64,000 nt of DNA from Paenibacillus riograndensis SBR5 (GTDB taxonomy: Bacteria > Bacillota > Bacilli > Paenibacillales > Paenibacillaceae), in assembly GCF_000981585.1 (NCBI RefSeq), contig NZ_LN831776.1:4013187-4077186 (forward strand), in the 5' to 3' direction. A program made the translations under genes and the position numbers. This document shows, one piece after another, positions 18,993-27,617 of this stretch (positions are counted from its first letter, which is position 1; the number at the start of each line of letters is the position of its first letter). The notes beneath the pieces were generated by a model that saw only the letters and a list, made by a program, of their open reading frames with translations, ran no database searches and was not told where the DNA came from.

Positions 18993-19523
18993 ATGCGCGG
19001 AAATAACGGTGAACTAACCTATTCCTTAACCGGGGAAGACGGGGGAGCCGGGCAGTACTATAGGGACGTTGCTCTTTTTACAAATGAAGTGCTGATGAAA
19101 TTACATGAAGATCCGTCGATAGCCAAGTTTGGCCGGTATATAGCATTAAGAGAGCCTGAAGCCTGGAATCCGGATATCTATGCCCTTGAATGTCTGCCGG
19201 CCGGCTTCTTTCATCGCTGTACAGGCATAGAAGCCGGAGCCGCAGGGCGCACAGAGCCGTGGACTTGATGAAGGGGATTGCGGGGACTACCGTGCTGGCC
19301 CGGCGCCATCAAGCTTCTGAGCGGATACAGCTGCATTCATTTGCCAAGCTGCTTGGATGGCTGCGCGCCAGCGGAGAGTTCGAGCAGGAGAGCAGGCGGC
19401 TGGGGGTCTGGTTGGATTTTCTCAGAGGCTTGCCGGACAGTGCCGGAGGGAGTCGAGACATGCATCGATATGGAACGTCTTCAGGTTATGCTGGAACAGG
19501 GTAAGCCTTCAAGCAAAACCTGA
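18993..19523 (+). pseudogene. Frameshifted gene of unknown family
   Basis: An excellent AGGAGGTGG ribosome binding site precedes ATG 18993, which opens a coding-like frame (ELTYSLTGEDGGAGQYYRDV up to YALECL). This frame runs into non-coding-looking sequence and stops at 19268. The continuation lies in a second frame from about 19193 (AVDLMKGIAGTTVLARRHQA, SERIQLHSFAKLLGWLR) and ends well only by returning to the first frame near 19440 (VPEGVETCIDMERLQVM, stop at 19523). At least two indels are therefore needed to read about 175 residues. I do not recognise the family. Sequencing error is the alternative, but two separate shifts within 250 bp make decay more likely. Confidence 0.55.
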
Positions 19524-19593
19524 ATATAATAGGATCTTGTGTTATGGTAGATGTTGATCTTCTATTTTTAAGGCTTGGGGGCTTAACAGAACG

Positions 19594-20070
19594 ATGAACA
19601 TCCGGCTTATCGAATACAAGGATAACAGTTCAATTGAACACATCATCAGGGTATGCCTGATCGAGTTCGGCGGGAACCGCGAAGGTCTGGCCTGGGCTGA
19701 TGCGAGCATGCATGATTTGTATCACTACTATAAGGAACCTAACCGGGCTTATTGGATTGTGGAAGAGGACGGGAAGGTGCTTGGCGGCTGCGGCATTGCT
19801 CCTTTTGCCGAATCAGATCAGGTATGCGAATTGCAGAAAATGTACCTCTCCACAAGCATTCGTGGAAGCGGGATAGCTGTAGAATTATTACAAACCGCTC
19901 TGGATTTCGCTGCACTTCATTATAAGCAGTGTTACCTGGAGACCTTGCAGAGCATGCATGCTGCGAACCGGTTTTATCGCAAAAACGGGTTCACGCTGTT
20001 GGAATCCCCGCTTGGCGGGTCAGAGCATTTCGCTTGTGATGCCTGGTACATCAAGAGCTTAGAACACTAA
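19594..20070 (+). CDS. GNAT-family N-acetyltransferase
   Basis: A 158-residue acetyltransferase with the GNAT core. WIVEEDGKVLGGCGIAPF is beta3-beta4. The acetyl-CoA loop is LQKMYLSTSIRGSGIAVELL, carrying the R-G-x-G-I-A pattern. The NRFYRKNGFTLLE motif at the end of alpha4/beta6 is characteristic of this family. The acceptor could be a small amine, antibiotic or protein N-terminus; the sequence does not say. It starts at ATG 19594 after a GGGGG-containing ribosome binding site and is probably monocistronic. Confidence 0.85.
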   Translation: MNIRLIEYKDNSSIEHIIRVCLIEFGGNREGLAWADASMHDLYHYYKEPNRAYWIVEEDGKVLGGCGIAPFAESDQVCELQKMYLSTSIRGSGIAVELLQTALDFAALHYKQCYLETLQSMHAANRFYRKNGFTLLESPLGGSEHFACDAWYIKSLEH

Positions 20071-20135
20071 CCGAAGATTTTTCATTCATAAGATTAATTT
20101 ACTCACAGGCGTTATTCCAGCGGAGGGTAATCACA

Positions 20136-21317
20136 ATGAACAGACGCAAACTTCAACTTTTCTGCTTAATGGCGGCCGGGATGCTGCAAATAGCCGGGTG
20201 TGAAACCCAGTCTGACGCGCAGCCAGATCCAGTCCTGCAGATTCAGGCAGAGAAGAGTAATCAAGACAAGGCTTCAGCAGAGAATAGAGGAACAGGCAGG
20301 GATTATATCTTTCAAAACAGTGACAAGACGCTATTGACCGAAGATAATCTCAGCAACATCGACAGCAGAATGCTGGAGCTGGCGAGAAATGAGATTTTTG
20401 CCCGGCATGGCCAAGTATTTAAGCGGCCGGACCTGAAAGACTATTTTGCAGGCAAACGCTGGTACACAGCCGATGCGGATTACAATGGCAGCCTGACGGA
20501 TACAGAAAGCAGGAACCTGAAGCTGATTCAAAAACATGAGAAGCTCATGTCTGCTAACAAGCTGGAAAAACTGTGGGATGTGGATGATCATGTGCTGGGT
20601 TATCCGCAGGGTGATGAGTCTATCCGGCTTCCGGCAGCAAATGTGGATTTGAATGGCGACGGGACGGTTGAGCATATCCAAATGAACTTAATCCAGCATA
20701 ACGAGGTCAGTGATGAATGGAACCTCTCGGTGAATGATACTGAACTGACAATTGAGCTGTCTGATTCATACTCCACTTCTTATTTCAAAATTGTTGATTC
20801 GGATATCAATGACCCATATTTTGAAATCGCTTTGGAGGACAGCAATGAGTCTGCGCAATTCACAACGGAGTATTACTATTATAACGGGCATAACCTTATA
20901 CATATGGGAACGCTGGACGGGCTTACTGCCAATGCGCTGTCTTTGGATGGAAAAGGAACAGTAACATCATCGAGACAGGCCATTGATTTTCAATGCTGGT
21001 TCTATCTTGAAACATTTAAGCTGGACGGCAATCACATGTGGAAGGCATCCCCGGCTGAGTTTTATCCCATGGAACCGCCTACGCCTTGGGTAGCCAAAGT
21101 GCGTTTTCCAATCTATAAAACCTCCGGGCAACACGATATTCTCAAGTGGGTGGAGCCAGGGGATTCAGTCTATTTCCAGGGCGGAGACACGGAGGGGAAT
21201 GGAAAGATTAAGACAGAGGAGGGTACAACAGGGTGGATTCAAGTCAAGGATGGTCATCTTGCCGGAACGGATACAGATATCTATGACTGTTTTGAGGGGC
21301 TGCTGTTATATGGCTGA
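20136..21317 (+). CDS. Lipoprotein with YARHG domain
   Basis: A 393-residue exported protein. The signal peptide ends in a lipobox (MLQIAGC), so it should be anchored to the outer face of the membrane. A YARHG domain occupies about residues 70-130 (LELARNEIFARHGQVFKRPD, YFAGKRWY), a module found in extracellular proteins of Firmicutes and Bacteroidetes with a presumed cell-envelope binding role. A middle beta-rich domain (DLNGDGTVEHIQMNL, with an acidic D-x-N-x-D-G loop) follows. The C-terminal region (YKTSGQHDILKWVEPGDSVY to GTTGWIQVKDG) looks SH3-like. Function unknown. The ribosome binding site is GCGGAGGG. Confidence 0.8.
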   Translation: MNRRKLQLFCLMAAGMLQIAGCETQSDAQPDPVLQIQAEKSNQDKASAENRGTGRDYIFQNSDKTLLTEDNLSNIDSRMLELARNEIFARHGQVFKRPDLKDYFAGKRWYTADADYNGSLTDTESRNLKLIQKHEKLMSANKLEKLWDVDDHVLGYPQGDESIRLPAANVDLNGDGTVEHIQMNLIQHNEVSDEWNLSVNDTELTIELSDSYSTSYFKIVDSDINDPYFEIALEDSNESAQFTTEYYYYNGHNLIHMGTLDGLTANALSLDGKGTVTSSRQAIDFQCWFYLETFKLDGNHMWKASPAEFYPMEPPTPWVAKVRFPIYKTSGQHDILKWVEPGDSVYFQGGDTEGNGKIKTEEGTTGWIQVKDGHLAGTDTDIYDCFEGLLLYG

Positions 21318-21322
21318 TCCGT

Positions 21323-21352
21323 TTGACAACTAAACCGTCCAGACGGTATAGT
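21323..21352 (+). promoter_or_regulatory. Promoter and TetR operator of the tetR-SMR pair
   Basis: A consensus -35 TTGACA (21323-21328) and -10 TATAGT (21347-21352) are 18 bp apart. The spacer contains a perfect 14-bp palindrome, ACCGTCCAGACGGT (21334-21347), ideally placed for autorepression by the TetR protein encoded 20 bp downstream. Confidence 0.8.
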
Positions 21353-21372
21353 TAATTCAGGACGGTGATGAA

Positions 21373-21930
21373 ATGAGTAAAGACGGCGAAGAAAAAATCC
21401 CGAAGCGGATGCTTATTATACTCGCTGCCATAGAGGTTATGCGTGAGCTGGGCGGAGAGCAATTGACACTGGAGCTGGTTGCCAAGCGGGCCGGAGTCAG
21501 CAAAGGCGGTTTGCTATACCATTTTCCGGGTAAAGAAGCGCTGGTTAACGGTGTGGTGGAGGCGTTGACGAACAGCTTTGAGGCCGATCTGGAAAAACGG
21601 ATTGTTGCGGATCCAATCAGCAGCGGGAGATGGAGCAGGGCTTATATTGAATCCACTTTCGACGAAGCCGGTGTCGGCAATGATGTAGGAACAGTGCTTG
21701 CTTCAGCGCTTTTCCTCAACCCGGAATCCTTAAACGGAATTCGCCATGCCTATGCAGAATGGCAGCGGAATATTGAGAATGACGGGTTGGACCCTGTACA
21801 AACGACCCTCGCCAGACTAGCTGCTGACGGCTTATGGTTTGCGGAGATGTTTGGCCTTGCCCCTCCGGGCAAAGAATTGAAGCAACGGGTGCTTGAGGCT
21901 TTGCTGCAGCTTACAAAGGAGGGAAACTAA
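21373..21930 (+). CDS. TetR-family repressor of the adjacent SMR pump
   Basis: A 185-residue regulator with an N-terminal TetR helix-turn-helix (LTLELVAKRAGVSKGGLLYH, then FPGKEALVNGVVEAL) and a helical ligand-binding C-terminal domain of the TetR_C_37-like kind. Its TAA stop overlaps the ATG of the SMR gene, so they form an operon. A palindromic operator within the promoter spacer supports autoregulation. The inducer is probably a cationic drug or metabolite exported by the pump; that is inference. The start ATG at 21373 has GGTGATGA upstream. Confidence 0.88.
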   Translation: MSKDGEEKIPKRMLIILAAIEVMRELGGEQLTLELVAKRAGVSKGGLLYHFPGKEALVNGVVEALTNSFEADLEKRIVADPISSGRWSRAYIESTFDEAGVGNDVGTVLASALFLNPESLNGIRHAYAEWQRNIENDGLDPVQTTLARLAADGLWFAEMFGLAPPGKELKQRVLEALLQLTKEGN

Positions 21931-22319
21931 TGGCTTATTTGCTGCTGGCGGTATCCATTGCCAGTGAACTGCTTGGAACTTCAATGCTGAAAGCTTCCCA
22001 AGGCTTTACTCGGCTGGTTCCGTCTATTGTGACAGTGGTTGCATTCGTATGTTCGTTCTATTTCTTGTCGATCTCCCTGAAGTCCATTCCCTTGAATACA
22101 GCGTACGCCATCTGGTCAGGGCTTGGTACAGTAATTACAGTGATTGTGTCGGTCGTAATCTGGAAGGAAAAGATTAATACTGCGAGCGTCGTCGGAATCG
22201 CCCTCATCATTATTGGCGTGGTTGTGCTGAATCTGCTGGGTCCGGGTCACGGATCATCCGAAGATGCTTCCGCACAAAGTCAATCCCGTACCGTTCAAGA
22301 GACAAACGGGCTTCAGTAA
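21930..22319 (+). CDS. SMR-family multidrug efflux protein
   Basis: A 129-residue, four-helix transporter of the EmrE/QacC type that exports cationic compounds in exchange for protons. The essential membrane Glu is present in helix 1 (LLAVSIASELLGTSMLKAS), followed by the helix 2-3 motif LNTAYAIWSGLGTVITVIVS and helix 4 VVGIALIIIGVVVLNLLG. The hydrophilic tail after residue 105 is slightly longer than usual. It overlaps the TetR stop (TAATG). Since SMR proteins act as dimers and some need a partner, a lone gene suggests a homodimer. Confidence 0.9.
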   Translation: MAYLLLAVSIASELLGTSMLKASQGFTRLVPSIVTVVAFVCSFYFLSISLKSIPLNTAYAIWSGLGTVITVIVSVVIWKEKINTASVVGIALIIIGVVVLNLLGPGHGSSEDASAQSQSRTVQETNGLQ

Positions 22320-22330
22320 TTCAGGGCCGC

Positions 22331-22364
22331 AAAAAAGCCACTTCATTTTTTGAAGTGGCTTTTT
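22331..22364. terminator. Bidirectional intrinsic terminator
   Basis: AAAAAAGCCACTTCA pairs with TGAAGTGGCTTTTT around a short T-rich loop. The A- and T-tracts allow it to work for both the SMR gene (+) and the convergent FMN reductase gene (-). Confidence 0.85.
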
Positions 22365-22435
22365 ATATTTCTCGCTGAAACGATACCGTCCTTTTAAAGG
22401 ACAGCGAGTCCGTTTCTTTTTGGTAGGGATTTTAA

Positions 22436-22978
22436 TTAGGAACGCAGGCTCTTCAATGCACCGCTCCATGCGAGTACTTGATCAAGCATTGCATTTACGT
22501 TAGGGGTATGAAGTGCAGCCGGCTTGAAGACCGATCCGTTCTCGAAGTCGGTGAACAGGGAGAGAAGTGGATGCACCCGAACATCGGCAACCAGCAGTTC
22601 GCCAAGAATTCCGCGCAAATGCTCTGCAGCGCGGGCACCTCCGGCAGACCCGTAGCTGACAATGCCTGCAGCTTTGTTATTCCATTCTTCACGGGCTGAA
22701 TCAAGCGCATTCTTTAATACCCCAGTAATGCTGTGGTTATATTCCTGGACAATGAACACGAACCCGTCCAGAGTAGCCAACTTAGCGGCCCAGGCCTGTG
22801 CAGGGGCATAGTCTTCTGATTCACCAAGCAGCGGAAGCTTATAGTCGGCAATATCTACGATCTCATAGTGGGCATCTCCGCGTGCATCTGCAATACTTTT
22901 TACCCATTCACCGACCTGCGGACTCACACGTCCTTGGCGGGTGCTGCCTAGAATAATACCGATGTTCAAAGTTGTCAT
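22436..22978 (-). CDS. NADPH-dependent FMN reductase / azoreductase-like flavoprotein
   Basis: A 180-residue flavodoxin-fold oxidoreductase. The FMN phosphate loop is GSTRQGRVSPQVGEWV, the isoalloxazine site FIVQEYNHSITGVLKNALD is characteristic of the family, and GIVSYGSAGGARAAEHLR completes the site. These enzymes reduce flavins, quinones, azo dyes or chromate in the cytoplasm. The ATG at 22978 has AGGAGGAAAA upstream. A 10-bp inverted repeat over its promoter (23071-23092) suggests control by a HxlR- or MarR-type repressor, a common arrangement for quinone-responsive genes, but no such regulator is encoded beside it. Confidence 0.85.
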   Translation of the reverse strand: MTTLNIGIILGSTRQGRVSPQVGEWVKSIADARGDAHYEIVDIADYKLPLLGESEDYAPAQAWAAKLATLDGFVFIVQEYNHSITGVLKNALDSAREEWNNKAAGIVSYGSAGGARAAEHLRGILGELLVADVRVHPLLSLFTDFENGSVFKPAALHTPNVNAMLDQVLAWSGALKSLRS

Positions 22979-23058
22979 CTGATTTTCCTCCTAATAATGT
23001 TTTGTTGGTTTATAAATCATATGTGTTTATCGTTGTTTTTATTATAGCGCATTACTTT

Positions 23059-23092
23059 ATTATAGCAAGTGTTATTTTGGAACCAAAATAAC
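23059..23092 (-). promoter_or_regulatory. Promoter and inverted-repeat operator of the FMN reductase gene
   Basis: Read on the minus strand, a TATAAT (23064-23059) follows TTGGTT with 16 bp spacing. The -35 region lies inside the inverted repeat GTTATTTTGG-AA-CCAAAATAAC (23071-23092), whose arms match perfectly over 10 bp. A repressor bound there would block the -35. Confidence 0.55.
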
Positions 23093-23145
23093 AAACTCAA
23101 CTTTTACCTTACAATGAAGATTGATGAGTCAGACCTTTTTATATC

Positions 23146-23364
23146 TATATAGAGTGAACTTAAGATCTTTACATTAGGGACTTCGTCGGGACTACGGAAA
23201 ATGTTTGGACTTCAGGCCGCTGCCCATCTGCAGATTTCTTGATTGTATACCGCTCTTCGCGGTGGAAATCCGCAGACAAAAGCGGACGCTACCGCTCCGT
23301 AAGTATCCGAACTTCTCCCCCGCCATTTCCCCTTAATTGTACTATTTTCAAGTTCAATTTATTA
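23146..23364. repeat. MITE-like element, copy B
   Basis: A second copy of the ~217-bp element, in the same orientation as the copy at 2702. The left end TATATAGAGTGAAC is intact, while the right end is eroded to GTTCAATTTATTA. The shared block GCCCATCTGCAGATTTCTTG is identical to copy A. It ends 122 bp before the start codon of the GH87 glucanase gene and so forms part of its upstream region. Confidence 0.85.
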
Positions 23365-23486
23365 TGCACGATTTGCATGGAATCGCCTATCTTTCCAGTA
23401 GAAATGCCTATCCGGATTTTCTGCGTAAAAACTATAATGAGTATGTATTGCAGCGGCAATCTTACACATTTTGGAGGAGGTTAATC

Positions 23487-26400
23487 ATGCGCAACAAGTA
23501 TTTTTTATGGCTGGTCCTCGGGACTCTAATGCTCGCAAGCTTGTCTATGGGCGCAGGTCCGTTTACCCCCGCTTCAGCAGCCGGAGCCCCCAATCTGACG
23601 CTCGGCAAAAGCATCACTGCAAGCGGGCACACCCAGAACTACAGTGAGGGCAATGTCCAAGACAGCGATCAGGCTACGTATTGGGAAAGCGTGAACAATA
23701 CATTTCCGCAGTGGCTGCAGGTTGATCTGGGCGCAATCACCAGCATTGATCAAATTGTTCTTAAGCTTCCCGCAGGGTGGGAAGCCCGGACACAGACGCT
23801 TTCGGTTCAGGGCAGCACGGACGGAACGGGATTCACAACCATTCTTGGCAGTGCCGATTATAGCTTCAGCCCTTCCGTGCAGAATAACTCCGTGACCATC
23901 AGCTTCAGTGCAGCAGACACCCGTTATGTGCGTCTGAGCTATACAGCGAATACCGTCTGGCCGGCGGCACAGCTGGCTGAATTTGAAATTTATGGCACCA
24001 GCGGCACCGAACCGACTCCGACCCCGACTGCGACGACAACACCGACAACAATTCCTACAGCTATTCCTACAGCTATTCCTACAGCAACTCCTCCTACTAC
24101 TCCTACAGCTACCGTTGCACCTACTGCAACTGCCACGGCGACACCCGTTCCGGGCAGCAACATCGCCATCGGCAAAGCCATTACCGCTTCTTCCAGCACG
24201 CAATCTTTTGTGTCTGCCAATGCGAATGACAACAGCACCAGCACGTATTGGGAAGGGAACGGCCATCCCAACACGCTGACTCTGGACCTAGGTGCTAATT
24301 ACAATATTACTTCTATCGTGCTGAAACTGAATCCGGCAGCAGAATGGAGCACGCGTAGTCAAACCATACAAGTGCTTGGCCATGACCAGAGCACTTCCAC
24401 CTTCAGCAATCTGGTGACGGCTCAGAGCTATACCTTTAATCCGTCCTCAGGAAATTCAGTTACCCTGCCGTTATCCGCTACTGTCAAACGGCTGCAGTTG
24501 AACATAACCTCCAACTCCGGTGCTCCCTCCGGGCAAATCGCCGAGTTCCAGGTCTTTGGTTCACCTGCTCCGAACCCGGATTTAACGGTTACGGGTATGA
24601 CCTGGTCTCCGGCCTCTCCGGCCGAGGGCAGCGCGGTCACGCTGAATGCTGTCGTCAAAAACAGCGGAAATGCGGCTTCGGGACCGACCACGGTCAACTT
24701 CTATCTGGGCGGTGAACTTGCAGGCTCAGCACCCGTAGGTGAACTTGCGGCAGGTCATTCCGTTACAGTCTCCTTGAACGCAGGAACCAAAAACGCCGCG
24801 TCCTATGCGCTCAGTGCCAAGGTGGATGAGAGCAACACGGTTATCGAGCAGAATGAAAGCAACAATACCTACACCCATCCGTCTAACCTTATAGTTGCTC
24901 CCGCTGCAAGCTCTGATCTGACCGGGACCGCATCCTGGACGCCGGCAACTCCAGTGGCGGGTAGTTCGCTCGGATTTACAGTAAATATTAAAAATCAGGG
25001 AAGTATTGCCTCTGCCAGTGGAGCGCATGACATCACAGTCACCATCCGGAATGCTGGCGGTTCAGCAATCCACACCTTTACCGGATCTTACAGCGGAGTA
25101 ATTGCTGCAGGAGCTTCGGTCAGTGTTTCCATTCCGGGTACATGGACGGCGGGAAACGGAAGTTATACTGTAACCACTACCGTAGCGGCAGATGCTAATG
25201 AGCTTCCGGCCAAACAGGCCAACAACGTGAATACGTCAACTCTGGTTGTGTATGCGCAGCGGGGCGCAAGCGTTCCTTACAGCCGGTACGACACGGATGA
25301 CGCGGCACGCGGAGGAGCAGCCGTATTGAAGTCCGCACCGGATTTCGATCAGGCACAGATTGCCTCGGAAGCTTCCGGTCAGCGCTATATCGCGCTTCCT
25401 GCTAACGGCTCTTATGCTCAGTGGACGGTCAGACAAGGCCAGGGCGGGGCGGGAGTAACGATGAGATTCACAATGCCCGACGCTGCGGACGGCATGGGCC
25501 TGAATGGTTCGCTTGACGCTTATGTTAACGGCGTTAAGGTCAAGACTATAGCCTTAACCTCGTATTACAGCTGGCAGTATTTCTCCGGGGACCAGCCCGG
25601 CGATGCTCCCGGTGCGGGACGCCCGCTGTTCCGGTTCGATGAAGTGCATTGGAAGCTGGACACTCCGCTTCAGGCCGGAGACACGATCCGGATTCAGAAG
25701 AATAACGGGGACAGTCTGGAATACGGAGTCGACTTCCTTGAGATCGAGCCTGTTCCGGCAGCCATAACCCGTCCGGCCAATTCCGTATCCGTTACGGATC
25801 ATGGTGCGGTAGCGAACGATGGCCAGGATGACCTTGCGGCGTTTAACGCGGCAGTGACTGCGGCAGTATCTTCCGGCAAAGCTCTGTATATTCCCGCAGG
25901 AACCTTCAACCTGAGCAGCATGTGGCAAATCGGCTCTGCCAACAGCATGATCAATAATTTTACGGTTACGGGTGCGGGCTTCTGGCATACGAATCTGCAG
26001 TTCACGAATCCTAATGCCGCAGGGGGCGGAATCTCGCTCCGCATTACCGGCAAGCTCGATTTCGGCCATGTGTATATGAATTCCAATTTGCGGTCAAGGC
26101 ATAACCAGAATGCGGTCTACAAAGGTTTTATGGATAATTTCGGCAACAACTCGATCATTCATGATGTCTGGGTAGAGCATTTTGAATGCGGCATGTGGGT
26201 CGGGGATTACGCTCATACTCCGGCCATATATGCCAGCGGACTGGTTATTGAGAACAGCCGGATCCGCAACAACCTGGCGGACGGCATCAACTTCTCGCAG
26301 GGGACCAGCAACTCTACCGTCCGCAACAGCAATGTGCGCAATAACGGAGATGACGGGCTTGCTGTGTGGCCGAGCAACACGTTTGGCGCACCGGATGGTG

Positions 26401-26963
26401 TGAATAATACATTCTCTTACAACACCATTGAGAATAACTGGCGGGCGGGGGGTATTGCCATTTTTGGAGGAAGCGGGCACAAGGCGGATCATAACTACAT
26501 TATCGACACAGTAGGCGGATCAGGCATCCGTTTGAATACTACTTTCTCGGGGGCTCATTTTAATAACAATACCGGCATTCTGTTCTCGGACACTACAATT
26601 ATCAATAGCGGAACCAGTCAGGACCTCTATAACGGGGAACGGGGAGCCATCGATCTTGAAGCTTCCCAAGACCCCATAAAGAACGTAACGTTCACCAACA
26701 TCGACATCTTCAACACCCAGCGGGATGCCATCCAATTGGGATATGGCGGCGGATTCAGCAATATCGTATTTAATAATATTATCATTAACGGTACGGGGCT
26801 GGATGGAGTCACCACCTCACGTTTTTCTGGAGCTCACAAAGGCGCGGCAATCTACACCTATACCGGCAACGGCTCGGCCACCTTCAACAACCTGACCACC
26901 AGCAACATTGCCTATCTTGATCTGTATTACATTCAGAGCGGCTTTGGATTAACCATTCAATAG
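23487..26963 (+). CDS. Secreted alpha-1,3-glucanase (mycodextranase), GH87
   Basis: A 1158-residue exported enzyme. A signal peptide ends near residue 31 (PASAAG). A discoidin (F5/8 type C) domain covers about 35-170, then a Thr/Pro-rich linker (173-221), a second discoidin domain (223-358), two CARDB modules (about 363-588), a carbohydrate-binding-like beta domain (591-756) and a right-handed beta-helix (761-1158). The helix holds the GH87 acidic triad D932, D955 and D956 (ADGINF and NNGDDGLAVW), with the 23/24-residue spacing I recall for characterised Agl enzymes. It should hydrolyse alpha-1,3-glucan of fungal walls or dental-type glucans outside the cell. The ATG at 23487 has GGAGGAGG 6 nt upstream; the open frame extends back to 23337 into the MITE. 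Confidence 0.88.
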   Translation: MRNKYFLWLVLGTLMLASLSMGAGPFTPASAAGAPNLTLGKSITASGHTQNYSEGNVQDSDQATYWESVNNTFPQWLQVDLGAITSIDQIVLKLPAGWEARTQTLSVQGSTDGTGFTTILGSADYSFSPSVQNNSVTISFSAADTRYVRLSYTANTVWPAAQLAEFEIYGTSGTEPTPTPTATTTPTTIPTAIPTAIPTATPPTTPTATVAPTATATATPVPGSNIAIGKAITASSSTQSFVSANANDNSTSTYWEGNGHPNTLTLDLGANYNITSIVLKLNPAAEWSTRSQTIQVLGHDQSTSTFSNLVTAQSYTFNPSSGNSVTLPLSATVKRLQLNITSNSGAPSGQIAEFQVFGSPAPNPDLTVTGMTWSPASPAEGSAVTLNAVVKNSGNAASGPTTVNFYLGGELAGSAPVGELAAGHSVTVSLNAGTKNAASYALSAKVDESNTVIEQNESNNTYTHPSNLIVAPAASSDLTGTASWTPATPVAGSSLGFTVNIKNQGSIASASGAHDITVTIRNAGGSAIHTFTGSYSGVIAAGASVSVSIPGTWTAGNGSYTVTTTVAADANELPAKQANNVNTSTLVVYAQRGASVPYSRYDTDDAARGGAAVLKSAPDFDQAQIASEASGQRYIALPANGSYAQWTVRQGQGGAGVTMRFTMPDAADGMGLNGSLDAYVNGVKVKTIALTSYYSWQYFSGDQPGDAPGAGRPLFRFDEVHWKLDTPLQAGDTIRIQKNNGDSLEYGVDFLEIEPVPAAITRPANSVSVTDHGAVANDGQDDLAAFNAAVTAAVSSGKALYIPAGTFNLSSMWQIGSANSMINNFTVTGAGFWHTNLQFTNPNAAGGGISLRITGKLDFGHVYMNSNLRSRHNQNAVYKGFMDNFGNNSIIHDVWVEHFECGMWVGDYAHTPAIYASGLVIENSRIRNNLADGINFSQGTSNSTVRNSNVRNNGDDGLAVWPSNTFGAPDGVNNTFSYNTIENNWRAGGIAIFGGSGHKADHNYIIDTVGGSGIRLNTTFSGAHFNNNTGILFSDTTIINSGTSQDLYNGERGAIDLEASQDPIKNVTFTNIDIFNTQRDAIQLGYGGGFSNIVFNNIIINGTGLDGVTTSRFSGAHKGAAIYTYTGNGSATFNNLTTSNIAYLDLYYIQSGFGLTIQ

Positions 26964-26972
26964 CAATAGAGG

Positions 26973-27003
26973 AAGGGAGGAGCTTTTACAGCTTCTTCCT
27001 TTT
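26973..27003 (+). terminator. Terminator of the GH87 gene
   Basis: AAGGGAGGAGCT pairs with AGCTTCTTCCTT, allowing two G-U pairs, around a 5-base loop and is followed by TTT. It lies 10 bp after the stop codon. Confidence 0.65.
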
Positions 27004-27068
27004 CCTGTTGTGCGATCTGTTCTGCGGGTATATCATACAGGTAATAGAACCTAAGGAAGGTGAGACTA

Positions 27069-27425
27069 ATGGGGGAGCATCCTTCAACCTCGCAAATCGC
27101 AATATTGAAACAAAAGTACACCGAACTCTACCCGCAAGCTGAAGCGCTGGTGAATGCCTGGGACCCGGTTGGACTTATCGGAGGAGGGGCGCCTCCGGAT
27201 GAATATGACTGTATCACGGTTCAACTGCTGGAACTGCTCGATCAGGGGAAAAATGCCGCCGAAATCTATCAATTTATCCTTCAGGAGCTGTATGACCATT
27301 TTGGAATGGGACTAAATACGGTAAAGGAAGAAAATCTGGGGCCATACATCAGGAAACACAAAGACTTCAGTTCGGCGATCGTACATTGGTACGAAGAACT
27401 TAATCTCACCGTTGATCTGGACTAA
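27069..27425 (+). CDS. Small DUF1871-like protein
   Basis: A 118-residue soluble acidic protein. The central pattern, a helix ending in ALVNAWDP, then an acidic stretch (DEYDCITVQLLELLDQGK) and AAEIYQFILQELYDHFG, resembles the DUF1871 family, small proteins of Bacilli with no known function. The frame opens with GTG at 27060, but ATG 27069 has AAGGAAGG 8 nt upstream and is preferred. It has its own terminator and appears monocistronic. Confidence 0.55.
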   Translation: MGEHPSTSQIAILKQKYTELYPQAEALVNAWDPVGLIGGGAPPDEYDCITVQLLELLDQGKNAAEIYQFILQELYDHFGMGLNTVKEENLGPYIRKHKDFSSAIVHWYEELNLTVDLD

Positions 27426-27450
27426 CCCTTCAAAGTTCAAGCCGGTACAT

Positions 27451-27490
27451 AAGGACCAAAACCAGCTGCATGCTGTGTTTGGTCCTTTTT
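27451..27490 (+). terminator. Terminator of the DUF1871-like gene
   Basis: The stem AAGGACCAAA/TTTGGTCCTT, with inner CAGC/GCTG, is followed by TTTTT. Confidence 0.85.
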
Positions 27491-27617
27491 GCTGTTGATT
27501 GCTTTTACAGCTGAACAGACAGCGGAATGACTAAAAACTGCTGTTTTTTGGCACACTTAAATCACGGCTTGCCGCCCTTGACAGCTGGGCAAAACTATAA
27601 ATTAAGGAATGAGCACC

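Noticed and set aside
24040..24110. Apparent tandem repeats of CCTACAGCTATT
   Set aside because: They encode the Thr/Pro-rich interdomain linker of the glucanase and need no separate explanation as a DNA repeat or CRISPR.
23574..24266. A Cys/Arg-rich 230-codon antisense frame in the GH87 gene
   Set aside because: The odd composition comes from reading the Thr/Pro linker and discoidin codons backwards.
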